DNA of 64,000 nt from Chromatiales bacterium. GTDB taxonomy: Bacteria; Pseudomonadota; Gammaproteobacteria; JAGRGH01. This document shows positions 54,156-62,123 of this stretch, piece by piece; the stretch's first letter is position 1, and every line of letters begins with the position of its first letter. The notes below the pieces were generated by a model that ran no database searches, was not told the origin of the DNA, and saw only the letters and a program-made list of their open reading frames with translations. The position numbers were made by a program, and so were the translations under genes. The stretch spans positions 1 through 64,000 of the forward strand of contig JAGRGH010000003.1 in NCBI GenBank assembly GCA_020445605.1, written 5' to 3'.

Positions 54156-56135
54156 ATGCGGGCACCACGCAATGCAATTCGCCGCGCCGCCACTGTCGTG
54201 GCCAGCGTTCTGTTGCTCGGCCCGACACTCGCAGTGGCCGGCAGCATTTCGGGCGATCTGGAAAGACACCTGGATGTCATCGCCCAGAAGCTCACCGAGT
54301 CCGGCCTTTCCGAACTGGTCACGCGCGACCGTGATCTCTCGCGCACCGAGCGTGACGAGATCGTTCGCGCCCGTGACGCGCTGACCGACTGGCTGTCGGG
54401 TCCGACCTTCGGTGGCGACAAACTCGGCGACATCGAACGAGCCAACGATGAGCGTGAAAAAAACGGTGCGACCACGCGCACCTCTGTGAGCTGGACACCA
54501 CCGAACGGCGAGATCCATCTGCATCTGTCAAATGATTACGAATGCGGTACCGGGCTGCGGCAGGTCCGTATCGTGCTGCGGATTTCAATCGCCGGGCCTG
54601 ATGCGCGCGGTCGTTACCAGGTGAACCGCATTGAGGAGATGCGTGTCACGCGAGTCTATTGCGATCGTTCGCGCGTGACGGCGGAAAGTCGGCTGTTTAC
54701 GACCGGGGCTGGGCAGCTCGCGGTCAGGGCAACGCCGCGGGAGGCGGACCCACAGGCCCAATCCGAGCGCGAACGCCAGCAGGCAGCGGCAGCGGCGGAG
54801 GCGCGACAACTCGCCGCGGATGTCGAGTACGAGCGCCAGCGCAAGGCCGACGAAGCGCGCCGTCAGCGCGACGCGCAACAGGCCCGTGATCGTGTGCGCC
54901 AGCAGGCCATTGAAGCGCGTAATCAGAAGTGTCAGCAGTGCGAGGAACTCAAGCGCCAGCTTGCCGCCGCCCGCGGCCGCCTGCAGCGGGTCGAGGGCGA
55001 CATGACGGCGAAGGATGCCGAGGTCAACGCCAAGAACGCCGAGATCGGCCGTGTGCGCGGGCAGATCGCCGCGCTCGAAGGTCAGCTTTCGGCAACGACC
55101 GGCGACTGGGCCGAGTCGACCGATCCGCGCACGGGGGTGCGCATCCGCTCGGTCGGCAATGCCGACGGTAGCCATACGATCTATCGCTGGGATGCCCGCG
55201 GCCGTCCGATCGGCGAGCCCGAGCGCGTGGACACCGGCAATCGCGAACGCTTGCAGCAGCGCCTCGCGGGCCTGCGCACAACGCTGCAACGGCTTACCGG
55301 CGAACGTGATCGATTGGCCGCCGAGTGGCGACGTCTGCGTGACCGGCGCCACGAGATTCGCGACGAGATCGGTCGGCTGGAACGCGAACTGGCGGAGTGC
55401 ATGCGCAGTTGCGACAAACAGTCGCGCGACCTCGGGATGCGCGCGCCCTACAACACGCCCATCGATCGCGGCACCGCGATGGCCCCGGCTGACGGCTGGG
55501 TCGAGGAGTCCGAAGATGCGCAGATTGCACTCCTCGGTACGCAGCAACGCGGCGGCGAGAATCCGTTTGCCGCTGGCAGTGTCGGACAGGGACCGACCCT
55601 GCGCGGTGTCCAGCCCGAACCGCGCGAACCGGTCATCGGGCCGAAGATTCAGGTGCCGCAGGGCGGCGATCCGAACCTGCGGCAGGAGGCCATCGAGCCT
55701 CGCGATACGACCGTGGTGGTCCGTACACCGAGCCCACGCGAGCCCGTCCCGATGCCAATGCCGAGCGATCGGGAGATCATGCTCGCGACGATCTCCGCGT
55801 GGACGATCGGGATTGCACACGGCGCCAATTCCAGCGACCTGTGCGCGGCGATGGACTTCCTGTACTCCGCCGCGCTGGCACGCGATCTCATGGGTTCGGT
55901 GCTGACCGTGCTGCATACCGATCCCACCGGTCGCAGCCAGACATTGCGCTACCCGCTGCTTTCCCCTGATACGCGCATACTCGCAAAGGCGCGCATCTTC
56001 ACCTACGGTCTGCACATCATGCGGGTGCTGTCGTTCATAACCCCGACCGGGCAGTCCGTGCAGCTGCGTGGCGAGCTGGAAGGACGCATCCGCGTCGACG
56101 CAACGGAGCCTAATCGCCAGGTGTGCTCGCAGTAG
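54156..56135 (+). CDS. Exported coiled-coil protein with one CxxC/Cx3C module
   Basis: 659 residues, family not recognised. GGAGGTG is nine bases before ATG 54156. A signal peptide (VVASVLLLGPTLAVAG) precedes a small N-terminal domain with C130 and C169. A Gln/Arg/Ala coiled coil (about 200-258) follows, then C259QQC262, a broken coiled coil (about 263-410) and C415MRSC419: the same CxxC...CxxxC plan as the three modules of the 49370 gene. Between the coils is DGSHTIYRWDARGRPIGEPE, resembling an RHS/YD-like turn. A Pro-rich linker precedes a C-terminal domain (about 545-659) with MLATISAWTIGIAHGANSSD. Separated by 99 bp from the barrel gene and possibly with its own promoter. Confidence 0.78.
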   Translation: MRAPRNAIRRAATVVASVLLLGPTLAVAGSISGDLERHLDVIAQKLTESGLSELVTRDRDLSRTERDEIVRARDALTDWLSGPTFGGDKLGDIERANDEREKNGATTRTSVSWTPPNGEIHLHLSNDYECGTGLRQVRIVLRISIAGPDARGRYQVNRIEEMRVTRVYCDRSRVTAESRLFTTGAGQLAVRATPREADPQAQSERERQQAAAAAEARQLAADVEYERQRKADEARRQRDAQQARDRVRQQAIEARNQKCQQCEELKRQLAAARGRLQRVEGDMTAKDAEVNAKNAEIGRVRGQIAALEGQLSATTGDWAESTDPRTGVRIRSVGNADGSHTIYRWDARGRPIGEPERVDTGNRERLQQRLAGLRTTLQRLTGERDRLAAEWRRLRDRRHEIRDEIGRLERELAECMRSCDKQSRDLGMRAPYNTPIDRGTAMAPADGWVEESEDAQIALLGTQQRGGENPFAAGSVGQGPTLRGVQPEPREPVIGPKIQVPQGGDPNLRQEAIEPRDTTVVVRTPSPREPVPMPMPSDREIMLATISAWTIGIAHGANSSDLCAAMDFLYSAALARDLMGSVLTVLHTDPTGRSQTLRYPLLSPDTRILAKARIFTYGLHIMRVLSFITPTGQSVQLRGELEGRIRVDATEPNRQVCSQ

Positions 56136-57073
56136 TGCGACGCAGGTTTGCGGCAGTCGCACTGGCGTTCGCGACCAGTGCGGGCGCGGTCGTGCCCATC
56201 CCCGACGGGGCGGCGCGTGCCTACGCGATGAGCCTGCCGGCCTGCGATGCGGGGTATGAGCCGGTCGCGCGGGAACTCGTGTCGCTGGCCCGGCGCGTTG
56301 CGGCGTTCCGCCCCGTGCGGGTGTTCACGCCCGAGGCGTGCAGGCAGCGTTTCGCCGGCATTGCGCACGTCAGCACGCATTGGGCGCAGCCCGATTCACA
56401 CTGGATTCGCGACTACGCGCCCGTCTGGGTGCGCGACGGCGCGCGGGCTGTACTCGTGGACCTGCCGTACCCGGCCGCCAACGACGACGGCATCCCCGGC
56501 CGACTCGGTGCTTTACTGAAACTGCCAGTGAAGACGATCGACGACCGCGCCGTGACGTTTCTCGGCGGTGCGTTCGAGGCCGATCATCTCGCGCGTTGCC
56601 TCGTTACCCGCTGGGGCAAGGACTGGCAGAATCAGCTGATGGCCGATCGCGCGCGCGAATGGTTTGGCTGCCGCGCGGTGATCGCACTGGAACCGCTGCC
56701 CGGCGAATCCACACGCCACGTGGACATGCACACGCTTCTGCTCGACGACGGGCGCGCCTTTGTCGCCGACTATCCTGACGGTGAGTTGCGCGAGGTCATG
56801 CGGCGCAACGCTGCCCGGCTTGCGGCGGCCGGTATTGTGCCGCTCCCCGTCCCGCAGCCAGCGCCGGACGACGGCGTGTACCTGAGCTACGTGAATGCCC
56901 TGGTGCTCGGTCGCAACGTGCTGATGCCGGTGTATGGCGACCCGACTACGGATGGCCCGGCCGCCGCCGCGTATCAAGGTGCCGGTTTTCGTGTGATCGG
57001 CTCGCCGGCGCGCGAGCTGATCCGTTATGGCGGCGCGCTGCGCTGCTCGACCGCGCCGATCCATGCCGACTGA
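56123..57073 (+). CDS. Exported agmatine/peptidylarginine deiminase-family protein
   Basis: 316 residues with an N-terminal export-type signal (AAVALAFATSAGAVV). Despite divergence the guanidine-modifying family's catalytic residues can be placed: W94IRD97YAPVW, H199 and D201 in GESTRHVDMHTLLL, and Cys308 in GGALRCSTAPIH. Agmatine deiminases are normally cytoplasmic; a signal peptide fits the peptidylarginine-deiminase (PAD_porph) branch. Substrate could be agmatine or arginine in exported proteins. Starts are GTG 56123 or GTG 56135, both overlapping the previous stop. Its 3' end overlaps nadD by 11 bp. Confidence 0.78.
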   Translation: MLAVVRRRFAAVALAFATSAGAVVPIPDGAARAYAMSLPACDAGYEPVARELVSLARRVAAFRPVRVFTPEACRQRFAGIAHVSTHWAQPDSHWIRDYAPVWVRDGARAVLVDLPYPAANDDGIPGRLGALLKLPVKTIDDRAVTFLGGAFEADHLARCLVTRWGKDWQNQLMADRAREWFGCRAVIALEPLPGESTRHVDMHTLLLDDGRAFVADYPDGELREVMRRNAARLAAAGIVPLPVPQPAPDDGVYLSYVNALVLGRNVLMPVYGDPTTDGPAAAAYQGAGFRVIGSPARELIRYGGALRCSTAPIHAD

Positions 57074-57710
57074 TCCGCGACTGATCGGGGTATTCGGCGG
57101 CACGTTCGACCCGGTCCACCGCGGCCACGTCGAGACCGTGCGCGAGTTGCGCGGGAAACTGCGGCTCGATGCCGTGCGGGTCATTCCGCTGCGCGCGCCA
57201 CCGCATCGGTCGCCACCGCTCGCGTCGGGTGCGGATCGCGTGCGCATGCTGGAACTCGCCTTCGCCGACCTCGACGGCTTCGTGATCGATCCGCGCGAAC
57301 TCGAACGCGAAGGCACGACCTACACGGTGGACACGCTGCGCGAGTTGCACGCGGAGTTTCCGGACGACCGCTGGGTGCTGATCGTCGGCGCGGATGCGTA
57401 CGCGGGCCTCGAGACCTGGTCGCGCTGGCGGGAGATTCCGCGGCTCGCGCACCTCGCGGTCATGCAGCGCAACGGCGCGCCGTTGCCCGCTGAGGCCGTG
57501 CGCGATGCGTTTGTGCCTGTGACCGATCCGGCTGAGTTGCGCCAACGCGGCAGCGGCCTGCGAATCGAGGTGACCATCACACCCGTGGAGGTTTCGGCGA
57601 CCGACATCCGTCGCAGGCTCGCAAGCGGCACGACCGCGGAGGAAGAGCTTCCATCCGCGGTCGCGGCCTACATCGCTGAACACGGTTTATACGGTTCAGG
57701 CGCTGCTTGA
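57063..57710 (+). CDS. nadD: Nicotinate-nucleotide adenylyltransferase
   Basis: NAD synthesis enzyme of 215 residues. The nucleotidyltransferase motif GVFGGTFDPVHRGHVETV (GGTFDPVHxGH) and the C-terminal PVEVSATDIRRRLASG (SATxIRxRL) are intact, with VLIVGADAYAGLETWSRWRE between. Starts within the last codons of the deiminase gene. rsfS and rlmH, which often follow nadD, are absent here; a palindromic element follows instead. Confidence 0.96.
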   Translation: MPTDPRLIGVFGGTFDPVHRGHVETVRELRGKLRLDAVRVIPLRAPPHRSPPLASGADRVRMLELAFADLDGFVIDPRELEREGTTYTVDTLRELHAEFPDDRWVLIVGADAYAGLETWSRWREIPRLAHLAVMQRNGAPLPAEAVRDAFVPVTDPAELRQRGSGLRIEVTITPVEVSATDIRRRLASGTTAEEELPSAVAAYIAEHGLYGSGAA

Positions 57711-57740
57711 ATACAGCGGCTGGTCGGGGACAGGACGCGA

Positions 57741-57990
57741 GTGGGCCAAGTGGCAAGATCTGTAACGCTCAGCCACGCCGCAAGTCTTGTGGGCAAGGCG
57801 CAGTCCGCAGGGAATGGCAGGCCCTTTCCAAGGACCGCGACACAGCCCACGATGCTTGTGGCGCGGCCCTTCGGGAGCGCGACTGGGTGTTGCGTTCCTT
57901 GGCAAGGGCGGGGCCATTGCCCGCGAAACGCGCCTTGATTCGCGCTCGCACGGTGACTCTGAGTGTCACAGAACCTTCCACTTGGCCCAC
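57741..57990. mobile_element. 250-bp near-palindromic element (MITE-like or structured RNA)
   Basis: GTGGGCCAAGTGG at 57741 is answered by its exact complement CCACTTGGCCCAC ending at 57990. The two arms, about 105 bases each, remain alignable along their length with mismatches (for example CCAAGGACCGCGACAC against CCAAGGAACGCAACAC). The centre, about 57851-57883, folds again around CTTCGG. The outer end coincides with the stop codon of the macro-domain gene. No convincing target-site duplication was seen and no transposase is encoded. Confidence 0.75.
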
Positions 57991-58481
57991 TAGGCCCCAG
58001 GTTCCTGTGCCTGCTGGCCCTTGTGGTAGGTCGTATAGATGTAGACCGGTGTCGAAATATCCCCGAGCGCCTGGTCGATCACCGGCTTGACCTCGCTCCA
58101 GTCGAGCCCACCGACCCCGGTGGCCACCTTCGGTAGCGCCAGCGACGCAATCGCGGATTTCTCCAGCTCATGTCGCAGCCGCTTGAAACAATGGCTCACG
58201 TTGCTCAGCGTGGCACGGCCGGGTTTCGCGCCCGGATGGTGCTCGCCTTCCTGCGTCAGCAGGTTATAGATTCGTACACCGCCAACACCGCCCCATTCCC
58301 ACAGTTCGCCCGGCTGCGGATGGGTCTGGTGTGCGTAGTGACGAAAGTCCTTGACCATGGCCGGCCACATCTCCCGCAACGCGAGTGCCAGACCGGAATC
58401 GAAATGGTCGTTCGGCGCCACCCCGTGTGCGATTGCCTGAGCCTTCGTCAACAAGATATCGCCCGTCACTTCATGAATCAC
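57990..58481 (-). CDS. Macro-domain protein
   Basis: A 163-residue single macro domain, binding ADP-ribose or its derivatives. MIHEVTGDILLTKAQAIAHG is the domain start, with APNDHFDSGLALALREMWP replacing the classical NAAN/GGGVA loop, then IYNLLTQEG and LPKVATGVGGLDWSEVKPVI. The HGVAPNDHF type loop resembles the ADP-ribose-1''-phosphate hydrolase/TARG1 branch, so de-ADP-ribosylation is plausible. No DarT-like toxin partner is adjacent. The TAG stop overlaps the last base of the palindromic element. Confidence 0.88.
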   Translation of the reverse strand: MIHEVTGDILLTKAQAIAHGVAPNDHFDSGLALALREMWPAMVKDFRHYAHQTHPQPGELWEWGGVGGVRIYNLLTQEGEHHPGAKPGRATLSNVSHCFKRLRHELEKSAIASLALPKVATGVGGLDWSEVKPVIDQALGDISTPVYIYTTYHKGQQAQEPGA

Positions 58482-58683
58482 GTCGCCTGCTCCGAATGTG
58501 GATGAATAACGTCCATCTCAACATCCGGGGAGAGCGTCCGGGATGACGCTGATCAACAAATCGCGAGGGCTTGATTCAACTGGTGTGGCAGGCCGGATGC
58601 GGCGAGTGTCCCCGCTGGGACCGGATCTCCGCGGGATTCAATCCGGGGATTGGACTGGCGCTGGTGCGCGGTCGGCGCCGTGC

Positions 58684-58689
58684 TAGCAT
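58684..58689 (+). promoter_or_regulatory. Extended -10 element before pepN
   Basis: TGCTAGCAT (58681-58689) lies 30 bases before ATG 58720. The same box stands before the kinase gene at 13372. The -35 (CTGGTG at the right distance) is weak. Confidence 0.5.
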
Positions 58690-58719
58690 TTGCGACTCCC
58701 GACTGCGCGGTGTTCACCG

Positions 58720-61365
58720 ATGCGCGAAGGTAATCCCAAAACCGTCCGTCTGCGTGATTACACGCAGCCGCCCTACCGCGTCGCGAGGGTCGAACTGCGC
58801 TTCGAACTGGAGTCGCCGGAAACCCGCGTGCACGCGAAGCTCTCGATCCTGGCGGCGCCGCAGACACCGACCGGCGCGCCACTGCGTCTGGACGGCGAAG
58901 GTCTGCGACTGGAACGCATCGCCGTGGATGGCCGCTCGCTCGCGCCTTCCGACTACACGCGGGATACGAACGGCCTGACCCTGCACGTGCCGCCCGCGGA
59001 GTTCGAGCTCGAGACCGAGGTCACGATCCGCCCGGACGAGAACACCGCGCTCGAGGGCCTGTACCGTTCCGGGCCGAGCTACTGCACGCAGTGCGAGGCC
59101 GAAGGGTTCCGGCGCATCACGTTCTATCCGGACCGTCCCGATGTCCTCGCCGTCTATACGACGACGGTGGTGGCCGATCGCCAGGAATGTCCGGTGCTGT
59201 TGTCCAATGGCAATCGGGTGGATTCAGGCACGTTGCCGGGTGGTCGGCATTTCGCGACCTGGCACGATCCGTTCCCGAAACCGAGTTATCTGTTCGCGCT
59301 CGTCGCCGGTGATCTCGCCGAGGTGCGCGATGTGTTCACGACGCGTTCCGGGCGCAAGGTCGACCTGCATGTCTATGTCGACCCGGGCAACGAGGATCGC
59401 GCCAGTCATGCGCTCGCTTCACTGGCACGTTCGATGCGCTGGGACGAGGAGGTCTTCGGCCGCGAATACGATCTGGATATCTACATGATCGTCGCGGTGG
59501 ACTTCTTCAACATGGGCGCGATGGAGAACAAGGGGTTGAACATCTTCAACTCCAAGTACGTGCTGGCGCGTCCCGATACCGCGACTGACGACGACTACGA
59601 GCACATCGAGGGTGTGATCGCGCACGAGTACTTCCACAACTGGTCGGGCAATCGCGTGACCTGCCGCGACTGGTTCCAGCTGAGTCTCAAGGAAGGCTTC
59701 ACCGTGTTTCGCGACCAGGAATACACGGCCGACCAGACCTCGCGCGCGGTCAAGCGCATCGGCGACGTGCGCCTGCTGCGCAGTCACCAGTTTCCCGAGG
59801 ATGCCGGCCCCATGGCGCATCCGGTGCGGCCTGATTCGTATGTGGAAATCAATAATTTCTACACCGTGACCGTCTACGAGAAGGGCGCGGAGCTGATCCG
59901 CATGCTGCATCGACTGGTCGGCGCCGAAGGCTTCCGGCGCGGCACCGACCTGTATTTCGAGCGACACGACGGCCAGGCCGTGACGACCGATGACTTCGTC
60001 GCCGCGATTGCCGATGCGAACGGCGCGGACCTCGCGCAGTTCAAACGCTGGTACACGCAGGCCGGCACGCCGGTCGTGCGGGTGCAGGCGCAATACGATG
60101 CCAATACGCGGGAATATCGCCTGGGCTTCGAACAGCACACGCCCGACACGCCGGGCCAGCATCGCAAGCTGCCCCTGCACATGCCGATTGCCGTGGCGCT
60201 GCTGGGGCCGGACGGTCTGCCGCGCGCGCTGCGCATGCAGGGTGAATCAACCGCCGGTGCAACCGAGCGTGTGCTTGAGCTGCGCGAGGCGCGTGAGACA
60301 TTCGTGTTCGTGGATGTCGCGGAGCCGCCCGTGCCTTCGCTGCTGCGCGGTTTCTCGGCGCCGGTGCGGCTCGAATACGAATGTCTGGATGATGAACTCG
60401 CCTTTCGTGCGGCACACGATGATGATCCGTTCAACCGCTGGGATGCCGGTCAGCAATATGCCGAACGGCTGTTGCTGCGCGAGATCGAGGACCCGGCGAA
60501 CTTCGGTGCGCCGCCGGCGGTGTTCATCGAAGGGCTTCGGCGCACTCTGCTGGACAACGCGCTGGATGGTCGGCTGCGCGCCGAGGCGCTGACCCTGCCC
60601 GGCGAGGCCTGGCTTGCGGAATGCGTGCGCCCGGTCGATCCGCTCGCGATTCACATCGCGCGGCGGCGGCTGCATCGAACTGTCGCCGACGCACTGGCCG
60701 GCAGATTCGCGGAGGTCTGGGCGGCGCTTGCGCCGCGCGGCGCGTATTCGAATGCCCCGGCGGAAATCGCGCGCCGGCGGCTGCGCAATGTCTGTCTCGC
60801 ATATCTGGTCGACACCGGCGAGCAGGACTGGATCGAGGCCGCGCACACCCAGTTCCGCGATGCCGACAACATGACCGATCAGCTCGCCGCGCTGGAGGCG
60901 CTCAGCCACACCGACGTGCCTGAACGCGACGCGGCCCTGGCCGCGTTCCACACGCGCTGGCGGGATGACCCGCTGGTGCTCGACAAGTGGTTCAACGTAC
61001 AGGCGCGGTCGCAGCGCAGCGACACGTTCGAGGCGGTGCAGGCGCTGGTCGAACATGCGGATTTTGACTATCGCAATCCGAATCGCGTGCGCTCCGTGGT
61101 CGGCGCGTTTGCGGCCGGCAACCCCGCGCGATTCCATGCGATCGACGGCGCGCCGTACCGCTGGTTCGCCACACAGATCCTCCAGCTCAACGCAAGCAAC
61201 CCGCAGATCGCCGCGCGTCTGCTCGGCCCGATCCGCAACTGGCGGCGGCTCGAACCGGTACGCCGGTCGATGGTCGAGGCGCAGTGGCAGCGCATCCTTG
61301 CGCACGAGGGCCTGTCACGCGACGTCTACGAGATCGCGTCGAAAAGCCTCGCTGAACCCGCCTGA
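58720..61365 (+). CDS. pepN: Aminopeptidase N (M1 family)
   Basis: An 881-residue zinc metallopeptidase for cytoplasmic peptide turnover. Exopeptidase motif GAMENKGLNIF and zinc site HEYFHNWSGNRVTC, with the third ligand Glu in LKEG 19 residues after the second His. The C-terminal half matches the PepN (DUF3458) type. Length is near E. coli PepN (870). An in-frame TTG lies upstream at 58690, but ATG 58720 (MREGNPKTVRLRDY) is preferred given the promoter position. A rho-independent terminator follows. Confidence 0.97.
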   Translation: MREGNPKTVRLRDYTQPPYRVARVELRFELESPETRVHAKLSILAAPQTPTGAPLRLDGEGLRLERIAVDGRSLAPSDYTRDTNGLTLHVPPAEFELETEVTIRPDENTALEGLYRSGPSYCTQCEAEGFRRITFYPDRPDVLAVYTTTVVADRQECPVLLSNGNRVDSGTLPGGRHFATWHDPFPKPSYLFALVAGDLAEVRDVFTTRSGRKVDLHVYVDPGNEDRASHALASLARSMRWDEEVFGREYDLDIYMIVAVDFFNMGAMENKGLNIFNSKYVLARPDTATDDDYEHIEGVIAHEYFHNWSGNRVTCRDWFQLSLKEGFTVFRDQEYTADQTSRAVKRIGDVRLLRSHQFPEDAGPMAHPVRPDSYVEINNFYTVTVYEKGAELIRMLHRLVGAEGFRRGTDLYFERHDGQAVTTDDFVAAIADANGADLAQFKRWYTQAGTPVVRVQAQYDANTREYRLGFEQHTPDTPGQHRKLPLHMPIAVALLGPDGLPRALRMQGESTAGATERVLELREARETFVFVDVAEPPVPSLLRGFSAPVRLEYECLDDELAFRAAHDDDPFNRWDAGQQYAERLLLREIEDPANFGAPPAVFIEGLRRTLLDNALDGRLRAEALTLPGEAWLAECVRPVDPLAIHIARRRLHRTVADALAGRFAEVWAALAPRGAYSNAPAEIARRRLRNVCLAYLVDTGEQDWIEAAHTQFRDADNMTDQLAALEALSHTDVPERDAALAAFHTRWRDDPLVLDKWFNVQARSQRSDTFEAVQALVEHADFDYRNPNRVRSVVGAFAAGNPARFHAIDGAPYRWFATQILQLNASNPQIAARLLGPIRNWRRLEPVRRSMVEAQWQRILAHEGLSRDVYEIASKSLAEPA

Positions 61366-61389
61366 CCCCGCGCGCGCGACGCGCCACGG

Positions 61390-61410
61390 CGGTGCGCGCC
61401 GCACCGTTTT
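61390..61410 (+). terminator. Rho-independent terminator of pepN
   Basis: CGGTGCG-cgc-CGCACCG followed by TTTT, 24 bases after the pepN stop: a perfect 7-bp GC stem with a short U-tract. Confidence 0.75.
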
Positions 61411-61429
61411 GTAGCGCTATCGCAACACT

Positions 61430-61524
61430 GTTGTAAATTGACAATTCGCAATGCGGGGGTGGCTTTTCGCAGCGCACAATGACCGCCACTTGATCAGTAA
61501 TTGGTTAATTACTGAATTTACAAC
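61430..61524. promoter_or_regulatory. AT-rich leader with nested inverted repeats (operator candidate)
   Basis: In an otherwise GC-rich genome this leader carries GTTGTAAATT (61430-61439) matched by AATTTACAAC (61515-61524), and between them the perfect palindrome CAGTAATT-ggtt-AATTACTG (61495-61514). TTGACA at 61438 could be a -35. The arrangement suggests a repressor or activator site controlling the small membrane protein gene. Confidence 0.55.
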
Positions 61525-61537
61525 GGAGGTCGTCGAA

Positions 61538-61765
61538 ATGCGCTACATCCTGACGAGTCTGATCGTGGCGTCGCTGTTCGGGATTGCGACGGTGTTCGCC
61601 TACGGTGCCGGCTCGATCCAGAGCCCGCTGTGGGTGGATGCCGTGTTCTGGTCGATGATCGGCGCTGGTTCACTGCTGGCCGCGATCGACTGGACTGCCT
61701 GCCATCTGTGTGCGCACTCGGCGCCGGGCCGGCATCCGCTGGCGTGCCGTCTCGCGCGCTGCTGA
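61538..61765 (+). CDS. Small two-helix membrane protein with C-terminal cysteines
   Basis: 75 residues. ATG 61538 has GGAGG at an ideal distance. Two hydrophobic segments (LTSLIVASLFGIATVFAYGAG and DAVFWSMIGAGSLLAAIDW) are followed by a short cytoplasmic or periplasmic tail with CHLC and a final CRLARC. Family not recognised. Preceded by an operator-like leader, so it is probably a regulated gene. Convergent with yqcC. Confidence 0.7.
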   Translation: MRYILTSLIVASLFGIATVFAYGAGSIQSPLWVDAVFWSMIGAGSLLAAIDWTACHLCAHSAPGRHPLACRLARC

Positions 61766-61796
61766 CCGAAATGATCGCCAGGCAGTCGCTGCTGTG

Positions 61797-62123
61797 TCAG
61801 CGACTGCCCATGCGGTTCAGTACTTCATCGAGCGCGCCGATGTGGCGCTCGAGTGCGCCGGTATCGGCCGCGACTTCGGCAAAACGCAGTTCGGCCACCG
61901 GGCGGATCTCGCAACGCCCGGGCAGTGCCGTGCCTTGCGCGAGCAGGACGCGGGCGCGCGGGATGAAGATCCACTGCAACCACTGTTCGAGCCTGAGGGT
62001 GTCGTAACAGAACGGCGTCGCGCTCTGCAGTGCCCGCACGGGTGGCGGCTCGTCGTCCCACAGCGAAAGTCGCTGTAATTCACGCTCGATATCGTCCAGC
62101 AGCTGGAGCGGGTCGGCGCTCAC
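61797..62123 (-). CDS. yqcC: YqcC family protein
   Basis: 108 residues matching the small helical YqcC family: LLDDIERELQRLSLWDDEPP, ALQSATPFCYDTLRLEQWLQ and WIFIPRARVLLAQGTALP. Function unknown; in enterobacteria it neighbours truC. It starts within the last codons of the TAXI-type gene (ATGA-type overlap at 62120-62123), so the two are likely translated together. Confidence 0.88.
   Translation of the reverse strand: MSADPLQLLDDIERELQRLSLWDDEPPPVRALQSATPFCYDTLRLEQWLQWIFIPRARVLLAQGTALPGRCEIRPVAELRFAEVAADTGALERHIGALDEVLNRMGSR

Noticed and set aside
57734-57997. Target-site duplication flanking the 250-bp palindrome
   Set aside because: Flanks (GACGCGA on the left, TAGGCCC on the right) show no direct repeat, so insertion by transposition is not demonstrated.
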